This document shows positions 56,263 through 64,000 of a stretch of 64,000 bases of DNA, piece by piece. Source of the stretch: Solirhodobacter olei (GTDB taxonomy: Bacteria > Pseudomonadota > Alphaproteobacteria > Rhodobacterales > Rhodobacteraceae). The stretch covers positions 1 to 64,000 of the forward strand of contig NZ_RRYH01000013.1 of NCBI RefSeq assembly GCF_004010155.1, read 5' to 3'. Under the pieces are notes generated by a model. It ran no database searches, had not been told where the DNA came from, and was given only the letters and a program-made list of their open reading frames with translations. Position numbers and translations under genes: made by a program. Numbering within the stretch: position 1 is the stretch's first letter; every line of letters starts with the position of its first letter.

Positions 56263-57155
56263 CGATCCGCACGATCGGCGTTCTGGCGCTCTCGGGGATC
56301 GGAGCGGCCGGAGTGGCCTGGGTCTATGTTCGTAGCGGCCCCGCACCGGTTCCGGCGGCGGCCGAGAGTGTTGCGGTGGCGCCCGCGCAAACCGTGTCCG
56401 TGCTGGTGGCGGCCCGGGGCCTCAAGCCCGGAGACGTGGTCAGGGCGGCGGATATCGCCTCGGCCCGGCGCCCGAAAGCGGGGGTGCCTCCGGACGCCAT
56501 ACCGTCCGACGCTGCACATTTCGGTGGCATCACCGGCCGCGTGGTAAGCTATCCGTTGGCGCAGGGGGCGATCTTTGATCCGCACGATCTTCAGGCCGCG
56601 CCAAGCGTCGATGCGGCGCTTCTGGCGCGCGGCATGCGCGGCATCTCCATCGCCGTGACGCCACAGAGCGCCGTGGCCGGGCTGCTGACGCGTGGCGATT
56701 ATGTCGATGTTCTATTGGCTTACAAGACAAGCTCTGGTCAGGAGGCGAGCCGTCGTATCCTGCAGGGGCTGCGGGTTCTGGCGACCGATCAGGACACTGC
56801 GGTGACCGGCAAGCCTAGCGGTTCACCCCCCAAGACCGTCACGCTCCAGGTGACGCCGGAGGGCGCGAAGATGGTGGCGTTGGCGCAGCGGGTAGGAACG
56901 CTCTCTCTCGCGCTCAGCCGGGCCCCATTGTCGGGGGCGCCGGAATCGGTGCGCTACGATGCGCCCGTCACGGTGCAGGACCTGACCGGGAGCACCGCGG
57001 CGGAGGCAGGGCCTACGCCGGCCCCGACCGTGCACACGAGCACGCCGGTTCGCGCCCGGGCGTGGTCGGCAGCAGATGTGCAGATCGTGCGCGGGGCGGG
57101 CGTGGCCCGGATCACGCCCGCGGTCACGTCCGGAGCGGGCAAGGGGGGCGGTTGA
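56259..57155 (+). CDS. cpaB: Flp pilus assembly protein CpaB/RcpC
   Basis: A 298-residue periplasm-facing protein with an N-terminal hydrophobic anchor (IGVLALSGIGAAGVAWVYV) and an SAF domain (VLVAARGLKPGDVVRAADI). GTG 56259 overlapping the pilin stop is the chosen start. It is thought to guide the secretin complex. The usual prepilin-peptidase gene (cpaA) is not between flp and cpaB. Confidence 0.9.
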   Translation: MTIRTIGVLALSGIGAAGVAWVYVRSGPAPVPAAAESVAVAPAQTVSVLVAARGLKPGDVVRAADIASARRPKAGVPPDAIPSDAAHFGGITGRVVSYPLAQGAIFDPHDLQAAPSVDAALLARGMRGISIAVTPQSAVAGLLTRGDYVDVLLAYKTSSGQEASRRILQGLRVLATDQDTAVTGKPSGSPPKTVTLQVTPEGAKMVALAQRVGTLSLALSRAPLSGAPESVRYDAPVTVQDLTGSTAAEAGPTPAPTVHTSTPVRARAWSAADVQIVRGAGVARITPAVTSGAGKGGG

Positions 57156-58483
57156 TGCGAGCAGGGTGGTTGGTGGTATTCCTGATCTTCCTGGGGGTGA
57201 CGGGGGGACAGGGGCGTGCCGCGACCGTGATCGGGGGGGATGGCGCAAAGCTGGGTCTCTATATCGGGCAGGGCAAGCTGATCAAGCTCGACAACGCGGT
57301 CGACAATGTTTTCCTCGCCAATCCCGACATTGCGGATGTCGCGGTCAAATCGGCGAAATACATCTACATATACGGAAAGGCTTCGGGCGAGACCACACTT
57401 TACGTTTTGGATTCCAGCGGCAATGTCAACTATAGCGCGACGGTGAATGTATCACCCAATTTGAGCGCCTTGTCCGAAGCGGCGCGGTCGGTGGTTTCGG
57501 CGGGCCGGATTTCGGTGCTGAATGCCGGCGGGGCGCTCGTGCTGAAAGGCACGGTTGATACGGCCGATGATGCCACGAAGGCGATGCAGGTCGTCAAGAG
57601 CCTCGCTGGAAAGAACGCCGTTGTCGTCGACAATCTGCAGTTGATTACGCCAGCGCAGGTGAACCTCCAGGTGCGCATCGCAGAGGTCTCGCGCACGGTG
57701 GGCAATGAGTTGGGCGTCAGCCTCAACGGCACCGGTAGCGGGGGGCTGAATTCGGACGGGCAGTTCAGTGGCTCCTTTTCGCTGACCGGATCAGTGCTGA
57801 AGGGCAACGCGAAGCTGAACTACATGATCGACACGCTGGCGAAGGAGGGTCTGATCACCATCCTGTCGGAGCCGAACCTGACCGCGCGGTCGGGTGACAC
57901 GGCCTCGTTCCTCGCGGGCGGCCGGTTCCCGTACCAGACCGGGGGGACGGCGACGACGGCGTCCTCGGTCGTCTTCGAACCCTACGGGGTGGAGCTGAAG
58001 TTCACCCCAGTGGTGGTGCGCCCGAACCAGATCAGCCTGGCCGTCAACACCTCGATCCGGGAGCTCGACTTTTCCAACGGCTCCAAGACGCAGACGCAAT
58101 CGGTGCCGCTGATCCTGGAGCGGAGTGCGTCGACGACGGTGGAGGTCGGGTCCGGGCAGAGCTTTGCCATCGCCGGGCTTTTCGACACCAAGACGCAGCA
58201 GGATGTGGCGAAACTGCCCGGTCTCGGAAGCCTGCCGGTTCTGGGCGCGCTCTTCCGGTCGACCGAGTTCCAGAAGGGGGAGAGCGAGCTGGTCGTCGTG
58301 GTGACACCCTACATCGTCCATCCGGTTTCTCCCGGTCAGGTCAAGACGCCGGTCGACAAGTTCAAGGCCTCGTCCTTCGTCGGGCGCGCCTTCCTCGGCC
58401 AGCTCAGCGCGGATGTGCCGGAGGGAAAGACCGGCGTCTCGGTCAGGGCGCTCAATGGGGCGGCGGGGGCGATGCTGCAATGA
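57155..58483 (+). CDS. cpaC: Flp pilus secretin CpaC/RcpA
   Basis: A 442-residue outer-membrane secretin with a signal peptide, a BON-like domain (about 100-170) and a secretin core containing FLAGGRFPYQ and VVVVTPYIVHPV. The start overlaps the cpaB stop by one base (TGATG). It forms the channel for pilus export. Confidence 0.92.
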   Translation: MRAGWLVVFLIFLGVTGGQGRAATVIGGDGAKLGLYIGQGKLIKLDNAVDNVFLANPDIADVAVKSAKYIYIYGKASGETTLYVLDSSGNVNYSATVNVSPNLSALSEAARSVVSAGRISVLNAGGALVLKGTVDTADDATKAMQVVKSLAGKNAVVVDNLQLITPAQVNLQVRIAEVSRTVGNELGVSLNGTGSGGLNSDGQFSGSFSLTGSVLKGNAKLNYMIDTLAKEGLITILSEPNLTARSGDTASFLAGGRFPYQTGGTATTASSVVFEPYGVELKFTPVVVRPNQISLAVNTSIRELDFSNGSKTQTQSVPLILERSASTTVEVGSGQSFAIAGLFDTKTQQDVAKLPGLGSLPVLGALFRSTEFQKGESELVVVVTPYIVHPVSPGQVKTPVDKFKASSFVGRAFLGQLSADVPEGKTGVSVRALNGAAGAMLQ

Positions 58484-59010
58484 TGGGACGGGTCGCAACG
58501 CTGCTGCTGCTCGGGCTGTCGCTGTCGGCCTGCGCGCCGGACGTGGGCGGTATCCCGGAGGTGCAATCCACGCTGAAGCCGAACTATTCCGAGGCACAGT
58601 TCGAATTCGCTTTCGCCCGAGGCGCCGGGCACCTTTCAGTGGCGGAGCGAACGCGGATGATCCGCTTCCTCGGGAGCCTTGACCTCACCCGCTCGGACGA
58701 GATCATCGCGACGGTTCCGGCCAGTGGCCTGCCGCGCACGGATGCGGAGCGGGCCCGGGATCTGCGCGGGCTGCTCGCCCTGCGCCGGGCGAAGGTGCAG
58801 ATCCTGATGCCGGCCGCGAGCTTCGACACGCATCCGGGCGGGGCAGGGCGCGGGATCCTGCGCGTGCTGCGGGCCGATGGCGTGACCGCCGATTGCGGAC
58901 AGCCGTCCTACCACAACCTCGGCTGCGCGACGGCCAGCAACCTGGCGGCGATGATCGCCGATCCGGGAGACGTGTTGGCGCCGGCGCAGACCGGGACCGC
59001 GGCCCATTGA
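58480..59010 (+). CDS. cpaD: Flp pilus lipoprotein CpaD
   Basis: A 176-residue lipoprotein with signal peptide and lipobox LSAC (Cys18). The remaining domain resembles CpaD, the pilotin-like protein for the secretin, with paired cysteines near 146 and 156 in ADCGQPSYHNLGCA. It overlaps cpaC by four bases. Confidence 0.88.
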   Translation: MMGRVATLLLLGLSLSACAPDVGGIPEVQSTLKPNYSEAQFEFAFARGAGHLSVAERTRMIRFLGSLDLTRSDEIIATVPASGLPRTDAERARDLRGLLALRRAKVQILMPAASFDTHPGGAGRGILRVLRADGVTADCGQPSYHNLGCATASNLAAMIADPGDVLAPAQTGTAAH

Positions 59011-59020
59011 GGGGGGAGCG

Positions 59021-60181
59021 ATGAACAAGATCGCCATGCCGGCCATGACGGCCTATCTCGAGACTCCCGCCGCAGAGGCGGCGCTGCGCGGGGTGGCGGA
59101 GCGGATGCCCTGGCCGGCCCTTGACATGCACAAGGGCGGCCTGGCGACTGCGGCACGGGTGGCCGGGCGCACCGGCGGCGCGCGCAGCATCATCGCCGAA
59201 CTGGGCACGATGACGGGCGAGGGCGCGGAGGAGGCGTTGCGCGCGCTGGCGGAGGCTGAGGTCTCCGTCGTTCTTCTCGGCGAGCGGGACGACGTGGCGA
59301 CCTATCGGCGGATGATCCAGGCCGGGGCGCGGGATTACCTCGTCCTGCCGGTCACGGCGCCGGAGCTGGCGGCGGCGCTGAACCGTCCCGTGGGCCAGCC
59401 ATCGGATCCCGCGGCCAAGGGCCGGGTGATCGGCGTCACCTCGGTGCGCGGCGGCGGCGGGGCGAGTTTCGTGGCCGCCAACCTCGCCTGGATCGCGCAG
59501 GCGCGGATGCACCGGCAGGCGTTGTTGCTGGATCTCGACCTTGGCTTCGGAACGCAGGCGGTGGACTTTGACAGCGATCCGACGCCCGGGTTGATCGAAG
59601 CGCTGCTGGATCCCGAACGGGTGGACGATACCTACCTTGCCGCGACGCTGGCGACACCGGGGGATGGGCTGCGGCTCTATTCCGCGGAAGGACCGATGGG
59701 GCGGGACGTGGACGAACTGCTCGAGGGCGCGCCGGCGTTGATCGAGCGACTGAAGGCGCAGAGCGACGCCGTTCTCGTCGATCTGCCGCGTGAGGCTGCG
59801 CTGGCGCATCCCGAGATCGTGGCGGCGCTGGACGATCTCGTCATACTGCTTTCGCCCGGGCTGGCGGTCGCGCGCGGCTATACACGGCTCGCGCAGCGGC
59901 TTGCCAAATCGGCGCCGGAGGTGACGCTGCACCCGGTGCTGTCCCAGGTCCGGACCGACGCTGGCCTGACCCGCAAGGAACTGAGCGCCGCACTTGGCGA
60001 GAAGATCGAGCGGCTGATCCCGCAGCAATCCCGGGCGCTGGCGCGCGCGGCGATCGCGGGGCGGCCGCTAGCGGCGCGCGAGCCGCGCAACCCGGCGGTG
60101 CGGGAGGTGACGCGGCTGGCCGGGGATCTGCTCGGCGCGCCGCAGCGCGCGAAACGCGGCTGGTACGGGCTCGCGCGATGA
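59021..60181 (+). CDS. cpaE: TadZ/CpaE pilus localisation ATPase
   Basis: A 386-residue protein: an N-terminal receiver-like domain (about 20-130) and a MinD/ParA-like domain. The deviant Walker A reads RGGGGASF (Arg143 on), lacking the usual lysine pair, as in many CpaE proteins. It places the Tad machine at a pole in known systems. It overlaps cpaF by four bases. Confidence 0.9.
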   Translation: MNKIAMPAMTAYLETPAAEAALRGVAERMPWPALDMHKGGLATAARVAGRTGGARSIIAELGTMTGEGAEEALRALAEAEVSVVLLGERDDVATYRRMIQAGARDYLVLPVTAPELAAALNRPVGQPSDPAAKGRVIGVTSVRGGGGASFVAANLAWIAQARMHRQALLLDLDLGFGTQAVDFDSDPTPGLIEALLDPERVDDTYLAATLATPGDGLRLYSAEGPMGRDVDELLEGAPALIERLKAQSDAVLVDLPREAALAHPEIVAALDDLVILLSPGLAVARGYTRLAQRLAKSAPEVTLHPVLSQVRTDAGLTRKELSAALGEKIERLIPQQSRALARAAIAGRPLAAREPRNPAVREVTRLAGDLLGAPQRAKRGWYGLAR

Positions 60182-61713
60182 CCAGCGTGGCGCTGAAGCT
60201 GGAGACCAACCTCGCCCTTCAGGCCGAGCGGGTGGCCAGCCGCGTCGCCGGGACGCCGGAGCCCGCCGACCCCGTACATGCCGCAAGCGAAGGCATCGAC
60301 TGGCTGATGCGGCAGGAGGGCGTGGCGCTCTCGCTCTCCGAGCAGAGGCAATTGCTGGATCTTGTGCTGGGCCTGCTGGAGAGCAGCGCGCCCGCAAGTG
60401 CAGTGCCGGCCGGGCGCGCGGCGGCAGCGGGCGGTTCGACCCGTTCCTCCCGGCTGATCGAGCTGAGTCAGACGGTGACGCCTGCCGTGCTCGAGGCCCT
60501 CGATTTCGGCGCGCTCGCCGCCATGGACGCCCGCGAGCAACGCGAGGAGATCCGCCGCATCGTCCGCGCAGCGAGCGTGGAGCAGCGGCTGGAGATCAAC
60601 GGGCGCGAGCTCGTCGACCTGATTGATTACATCGCCGACGACCTTTTGGGCTACGGCCCGCTGGAGTCTCTCCTGGCCGATGACAGCATCGCCGAAATCA
60701 TGGTGAACGGGGCCGAGGAGGTCTATGTCGAGCGCCTCGGCAAGATTGAGCTGACGGGTCTGCGCTTCCGCGACAATGCCCATGTGCTGAACGTCGCGGT
60801 GCGCATCGTTTCCGAGGCCGGGCGGCGGATCGACGAGACCCAGCCGCTCGTCGACGCGCGGCTGAAGGACGGGAGCCGCGTGAACGTCATCGTCCCGCCG
60901 CTGGCCATCGACGGGCCGGCGATCACCATCCGGAAATTCCCGGAAGAGGAGATCACGCTGCGCGACCTGGTCCGGCGCGGCACGCTCTCGATGCAGATGG
61001 CCTCGTTCCTGGAACTGGTCGGCAAGCTCCGGCTCAACGTCGTCATCTCCGGCGGCACCGGCGCGGGGAAGACGACACTTCTGAACGCGCTTTCGCAGGC
61101 GATTCCGCGAACCGAGCGCATCATCACCATCGAGGACGCGGCTGAGTTGCGCCTGCAACAGCCCCACGTCGTGCGCCTGGAGACGCGCCCGCCCAGCATC
61201 GAGGGCAAGGGCGAGGTCACCGTCCGCACGCTTTTGCGCAACGCGCTTCGGATGCGGCCCGACCGGATCATCATCGGCGAGGTCCGCAGCGAGGAGATCA
61301 TCGAGCTTCTGCAGGCGATGAACACCGGCCATGACGGCTCGATGTCCACGCTTCACGCCAACACCCCGCGCGAGGCGCTGACGCGGATGGAGAACATGGT
61401 GGCGATGTCGGGGGTGCAGCTTTCCACCGATTTCGTGCGCGGGCAGCTGAAAGACGCAATCCAGCTGATCGTGCAGATCGCTCGGATGCAGGACGGGGTG
61501 CGGCGGGTGACCTCGATTTCGGAGCTTGTCGGGCTCGAAGGCGACAGCGTAACGATGCAGGAACTTTTCGCCTACCGGCAGGAGACCGTGAGCGAGACCA
61601 AGGGTGTCGTCGGGCGCTTCACCTTCGCCGGTGCTCGGCCGGCCTTCACGCGGCGCGCGCAGGAATACGGGCTGGTGGAGGCGCTCGAACAGGTCCTGGG
61701 GATGGGGGCTTAG
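60178..61713 (+). CDS. cpaF: pilus assembly ATPase CpaF/TadA
   Basis: A 511-residue secretion ATPase with Walker A GGTGAGKT at about 292-299, an Asp box, the Walker B IIIGEVRSEE and a His box in MSTLHANTPREAL. It powers extension and perhaps retraction of the pilus. Its N-terminus extends about 80 residues beyond the core. Confidence 0.94.
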   Translation: MTSVALKLETNLALQAERVASRVAGTPEPADPVHAASEGIDWLMRQEGVALSLSEQRQLLDLVLGLLESSAPASAVPAGRAAAAGGSTRSSRLIELSQTVTPAVLEALDFGALAAMDAREQREEIRRIVRAASVEQRLEINGRELVDLIDYIADDLLGYGPLESLLADDSIAEIMVNGAEEVYVERLGKIELTGLRFRDNAHVLNVAVRIVSEAGRRIDETQPLVDARLKDGSRVNVIVPPLAIDGPAITIRKFPEEEITLRDLVRRGTLSMQMASFLELVGKLRLNVVISGGTGAGKTTLLNALSQAIPRTERIITIEDAAELRLQQPHVVRLETRPPSIEGKGEVTVRTLLRNALRMRPDRIIIGEVRSEEIIELLQAMNTGHDGSMSTLHANTPREALTRMENMVAMSGVQLSTDFVRGQLKDAIQLIVQIARMQDGVRRVTSISELVGLEGDSVTMQELFAYRQETVSETKGVVGRFTFAGARPAFTRRAQEYGLVEALEQVLGMGA

Positions 61714-61714
61714 G

Positions 61715-62668
61715 ATGCTGGCGGCGCTGGTTGTCTTCCTGATGGCCTTCTTCGGCTTCTCGGCCCTGGGTCTTGGCCTTCTGATCCTTGCGGACCGGCA
61801 GATGCGCAAGCGCCGGGCGAGGCTGCGCCGCTATTCGTTGGTGCTCTCCGCCGAGCGGGTCGCGGCGGCTGTGCGGCGGGAGCGGTCGCAGTCGCGCCAT
61901 GGCGCGCCGGGGCGGCGGTGGCTCACTGGGCTCGCGCGGGATCTGGAGCGGGCCGGGATCGGGGCCCGGCCGGAGGTGGTCGTGGCGGTCTTCGGCCTTG
62001 TCGCCCTTCCCCTGTCGTTCTGGGCCGCGCGCTTCACCGGAGCAGGGGCCGTCGCCGCGCCTGTGATTGGGCTGGCCGGCGGCTGGCTGATCCTGATCGG
62101 TGTAATCCGGGCCCGCGCCGAGTTCCGGGCGCAGGCCTTCACCGATGCGTTGCCCGACGCGCTCGACACGTTTGCCCGCGGGCTGCGCGCCGGGCGGCCG
62201 GTGGTGGATTCGATCCGCCTCGTGGCCGGGGCGGCTGAGGGCCGGGTGCAGCAGGAGTTCGAGCGCTGCTCGCGCGAGATCGGCGTCGGCATGTCGCTTG
62301 CCGCGGCGCTCGACGGGATCTCCCGCCGGGTCGGCACCGCGGAAGCGCGGTTTATCGCCATGGCGATCGGCTTGCAGGCGGAGACCGGTGGCAACCTTAT
62401 CGAGACCTTCGACAACCTTGCCTCGCTGATCCGGGACCGGCGCAAATTACGGCGCAAGATCAGGGCCCTGGCGGCTGAAACGCGGGTGAGTGGCTGGATC
62501 CTGGGCACGCTACCGTTCGTTGTGGGCGGCGTGATCCTGTTTCTCAGCCCGCGCTACCTGCGCCCGCTGGTCACCGATCCGCGCGGCCATGCGATGCTGG
62601 GCTTCGCCGCGGCGAGCCTTCTTCTGGGCGTGCTCAGCATGCGGCGGCTGGGAAGGATCGAGATCTAG
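61715..62668 (+). CDS. tadB: tight adherence membrane protein TadB
   Basis: A 317-residue T2SSF-type platform protein with spans near the N-terminus and at both ends of the cytoplasmic domain (DALDTFARGLRAGRPVVDSI). ATG 61715 follows the cpaF stop by one base. It partners TadC in the inner membrane. Confidence 0.92.
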   Translation: MLAALVVFLMAFFGFSALGLGLLILADRQMRKRRARLRRYSLVLSAERVAAAVRRERSQSRHGAPGRRWLTGLARDLERAGIGARPEVVVAVFGLVALPLSFWAARFTGAGAVAAPVIGLAGGWLILIGVIRARAEFRAQAFTDALPDALDTFARGLRAGRPVVDSIRLVAGAAEGRVQQEFERCSREIGVGMSLAAALDGISRRVGTAEARFIAMAIGLQAETGGNLIETFDNLASLIRDRRKLRRKIRALAAETRVSGWILGTLPFVVGGVILFLSPRYLRPLVTDPRGHAMLGFAAASLLLGVLSMRRLGRIEI

Positions 62669-63610
62669 ATGTCCCATGTCCTTATCGTCGCGCTCTCCGC
62701 CTTCGCGCTGCTGGTCGCCGCGCAGCTGGCGGTGGTTCAATGGGACGGGCAGCGCCGCCGGAGGCAACGGATCGCGCGTGCCTCGGGTGGGCCGGCGGCG
62801 GCGCCTGTGGCGGCGGGGCGGAAGCCCGGGCGTGCGCTGATCAGCGCGCTGCGCCGGATCTTGGTTCTGACGGCCGAGCGCGCGGCGATCCTGAGCGGCG
62901 CCGAAGCGGAGAAATCGGCGGTGCTGCTGACCTCCGCCGGATTTCGCAGCCGCGATGCGTTGCTGATCTATTCGTTTCTGAAGCTGGTGCTGCCGGTCGG
63001 GCTGGTGGTGCTCGCTACGCCCTGGCTCTGGTTCACCGGCATCGGGCGGGGGACGCCGGCGCTTTCGGCCCTGATCGTAATCTCTGCCGCTATCGCGATC
63101 TCAAAAGCGCCGGACTGGATCCTATCGGCGGTGGCGCGGCGGCGCGCCGATGCGATCCGCCGGTCCTTTCCGGACATGCTCGAGCTGCTGGTGGTCACCA
63201 GCGAATCCGGGCTGAGCCCGCTGGCCGCGATGCGCCGGGTGGCGAGCGAGCTGGACGACGGCGGCTCGGTCCTCGGCGCCGAGCTGCGTCAGCTGGTGGT
63301 GGAGCTGAACATGCTGGCCGAGCGCCGCACCGCTTACGCCAATTTCGAGGAGAGGGTGCCGCTGGCGGAAGTGACGCTTTTCGTGAACACGCTGGAGCAG
63401 GCGGACCGTTTCGGCACGTCCTTCGCCACCGCCATGCGCACACTGATGACGGATATGCGCGCGCATATTCTGCTGCGCGCCGAGGAGCGGGCGGCGCGGC
63501 TGCCGGCGATCCTGACGGTGCCGCTCATCCTCTTCATCATGCCGGTGCTGCTGATCATCCTGATCGGGCCCGCTGCGCTGGCGATCATTGACAATATCGT
63601 CAAGCAGTGA
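62669..63610 (+). CDS. tadC: tight adherence membrane protein TadC
   Basis: A 313-residue T2SSF-type protein with membrane spans at the N-terminus, the middle and the C-terminus (PLILFIMPVLLIILIGPA). It begins directly after the tadB stop. With TadB it forms the base that the CpaF ATPase drives. Confidence 0.92.
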   Translation: MSHVLIVALSAFALLVAAQLAVVQWDGQRRRRQRIARASGGPAAAPVAAGRKPGRALISALRRILVLTAERAAILSGAEAEKSAVLLTSAGFRSRDALLIYSFLKLVLPVGLVVLATPWLWFTGIGRGTPALSALIVISAAIAISKAPDWILSAVARRRADAIRRSFPDMLELLVVTSESGLSPLAAMRRVASELDDGGSVLGAELRQLVVELNMLAERRTAYANFEERVPLAEVTLFVNTLEQADRFGTSFATAMRTLMTDMRAHILLRAEERAARLPAILTVPLILFIMPVLLIILIGPAALAIIDNIVKQ

Positions 63611-63620
63611 CGGGGGCGGA

Positions 63621-64000
63621 GTGGACTGGATCGGCCGAAGCGGAAAGGCGATGCGGAGCGAGGCGGGCGCCGCGGCGCTGGAGTTCGTCCTCGTCGCGCC
63701 GCTTCTGCTGGCGCTGATTTTCGGGATCAGCGCCTTCGGCTATGCCTTCGCTCTGCAGAACAGCCTGCGCGAGCTTGCCGCCGGTGCGGCGCGGGCCACC
63801 GTCGCGGGGCTCAACACCACCGAGCGGCAATCGATCCTTCAGACCTACATGGAGCAGGCCTCCACCGAGTATGTCCTTCTGGAGGAGAGCCGGATCTCCT
63901 ACGCGCCGACCTTCACCTCGGGGAGCAACGCGGCGCTTTCGCTCGACGTGGATTACAGCCTGAGCGGCTCGATCGTCGGGATCGCGTCATCCCTCCTCGG
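63621..64000 (+). CDS. TadE-type pseudopilin, truncated by the window end
   Basis: At least 126 codons from GTG 63621 (preceded by GGGGGCGGA); ATG 63651 is an in-frame alternative. The N-terminal pseudopilin signature EAGAAALEFVLVAPLLLALI is followed by a variable periplasmic part. It is likely a minor pilin processed like Flp. The gene continues past the window. Confidence 0.85.
   Translation, partial: MDWIGRSGKAMRSEAGAAALEFVLVAPLLLALIFGISAFGYAFALQNSLRELAAGAARATVAGLNTTERQSILQTYMEQASTEYVLLEESRISYAPTFTSGSNAALSLDVDYSLSGSIVGIASSLL

Overview
The window looks like a stretch of an alphaproteobacterial genome, most likely Rhodobacteraceae. The DNA is GC-rich with heavy GC3 codon use. The markers are a red-type (form IC) RuBisCO operon in the order cbbR-F-P-T-A-L-S-X-E, an ArsR-ArsC fusion upstream of an ArsJ-type operon, a Hint-type protein, GTG/TTG starts with four-base gene overlaps, and a tad (Flp pilus) operon. 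No replication genes, rRNA, tRNA or CRISPR array were seen, so chromosome and megaplasmid cannot be told apart.

Layout. 1-3.7 kb: a secreted cupredoxin, a 110-aa orphan protein, and an alpha/beta hydrolase divergent from an ArsR regulator with a palindrome between them. 4.1-6.2 kb: a Tat-exported molybdenum sulfite dehydrogenase followed by a diheme cytochrome c. 6.6-10.8 kb: an AraC-type gene broken by an amber codon, then an arsenate operon (ArsR-ArsC fusion, GAPDH, ArsJ). 10.8-26.8 kb: an IS3-like relic, a four-gene ABC importer and a large catabolic cluster (two classical SDRs, an extended SDR, a D-threonine-aldolase-like enzyme, an ornithine-cyclodeaminase-family reductase, an M81 metallopeptidase-like protein, ALDH, an amidohydrolase and a LysR regulator). 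27-33.9 kb: a decayed zone with a frameshifted LuxR gene, a broken tyrosine recombinase, an AT-rich stretch, and pseudogenes. In it sits an intact three-gene operon: a papain-like protease with an extra C-terminal domain, a small acidic protein carrying the same C-terminal domain, and a chagasin-type cysteine-protease inhibitor. A second copy of the 110-aa protein and a Hint-like protein follow.

33.9-35.7 kb: overlapping pabB and pabC-like genes (p-aminobenzoate synthesis). 36.1-45.8 kb: the Calvin cycle operon with its LysR regulator CbbR. 46.1-46.8 kb: an orphan DnaB-like ATPase. 47.2-53.9 kb: an alpha-xylosidase-like GH31 enzyme with an ABC sugar importer and a divergent LacI regulator, with two LacI-type operators between. 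55.3-55.8 kb: an MFS relic. 56-64 kb: the Flp/Tad pilus operon, running off the window end.

Together the sulfite dehydrogenase and Calvin genes suggest facultative sulfur-based lithoautotrophy beside heterotrophic uptake of sugars or glycosides. The most unusual item is the protease / shared-domain protein / chagasin operon at 28.3-30.2 kb. All three products lack a signal peptide and the locus lies in AT-rich DNA beside recombinase debris. It looks like a self-contained intracellular proteolytic module of unknown purpose.
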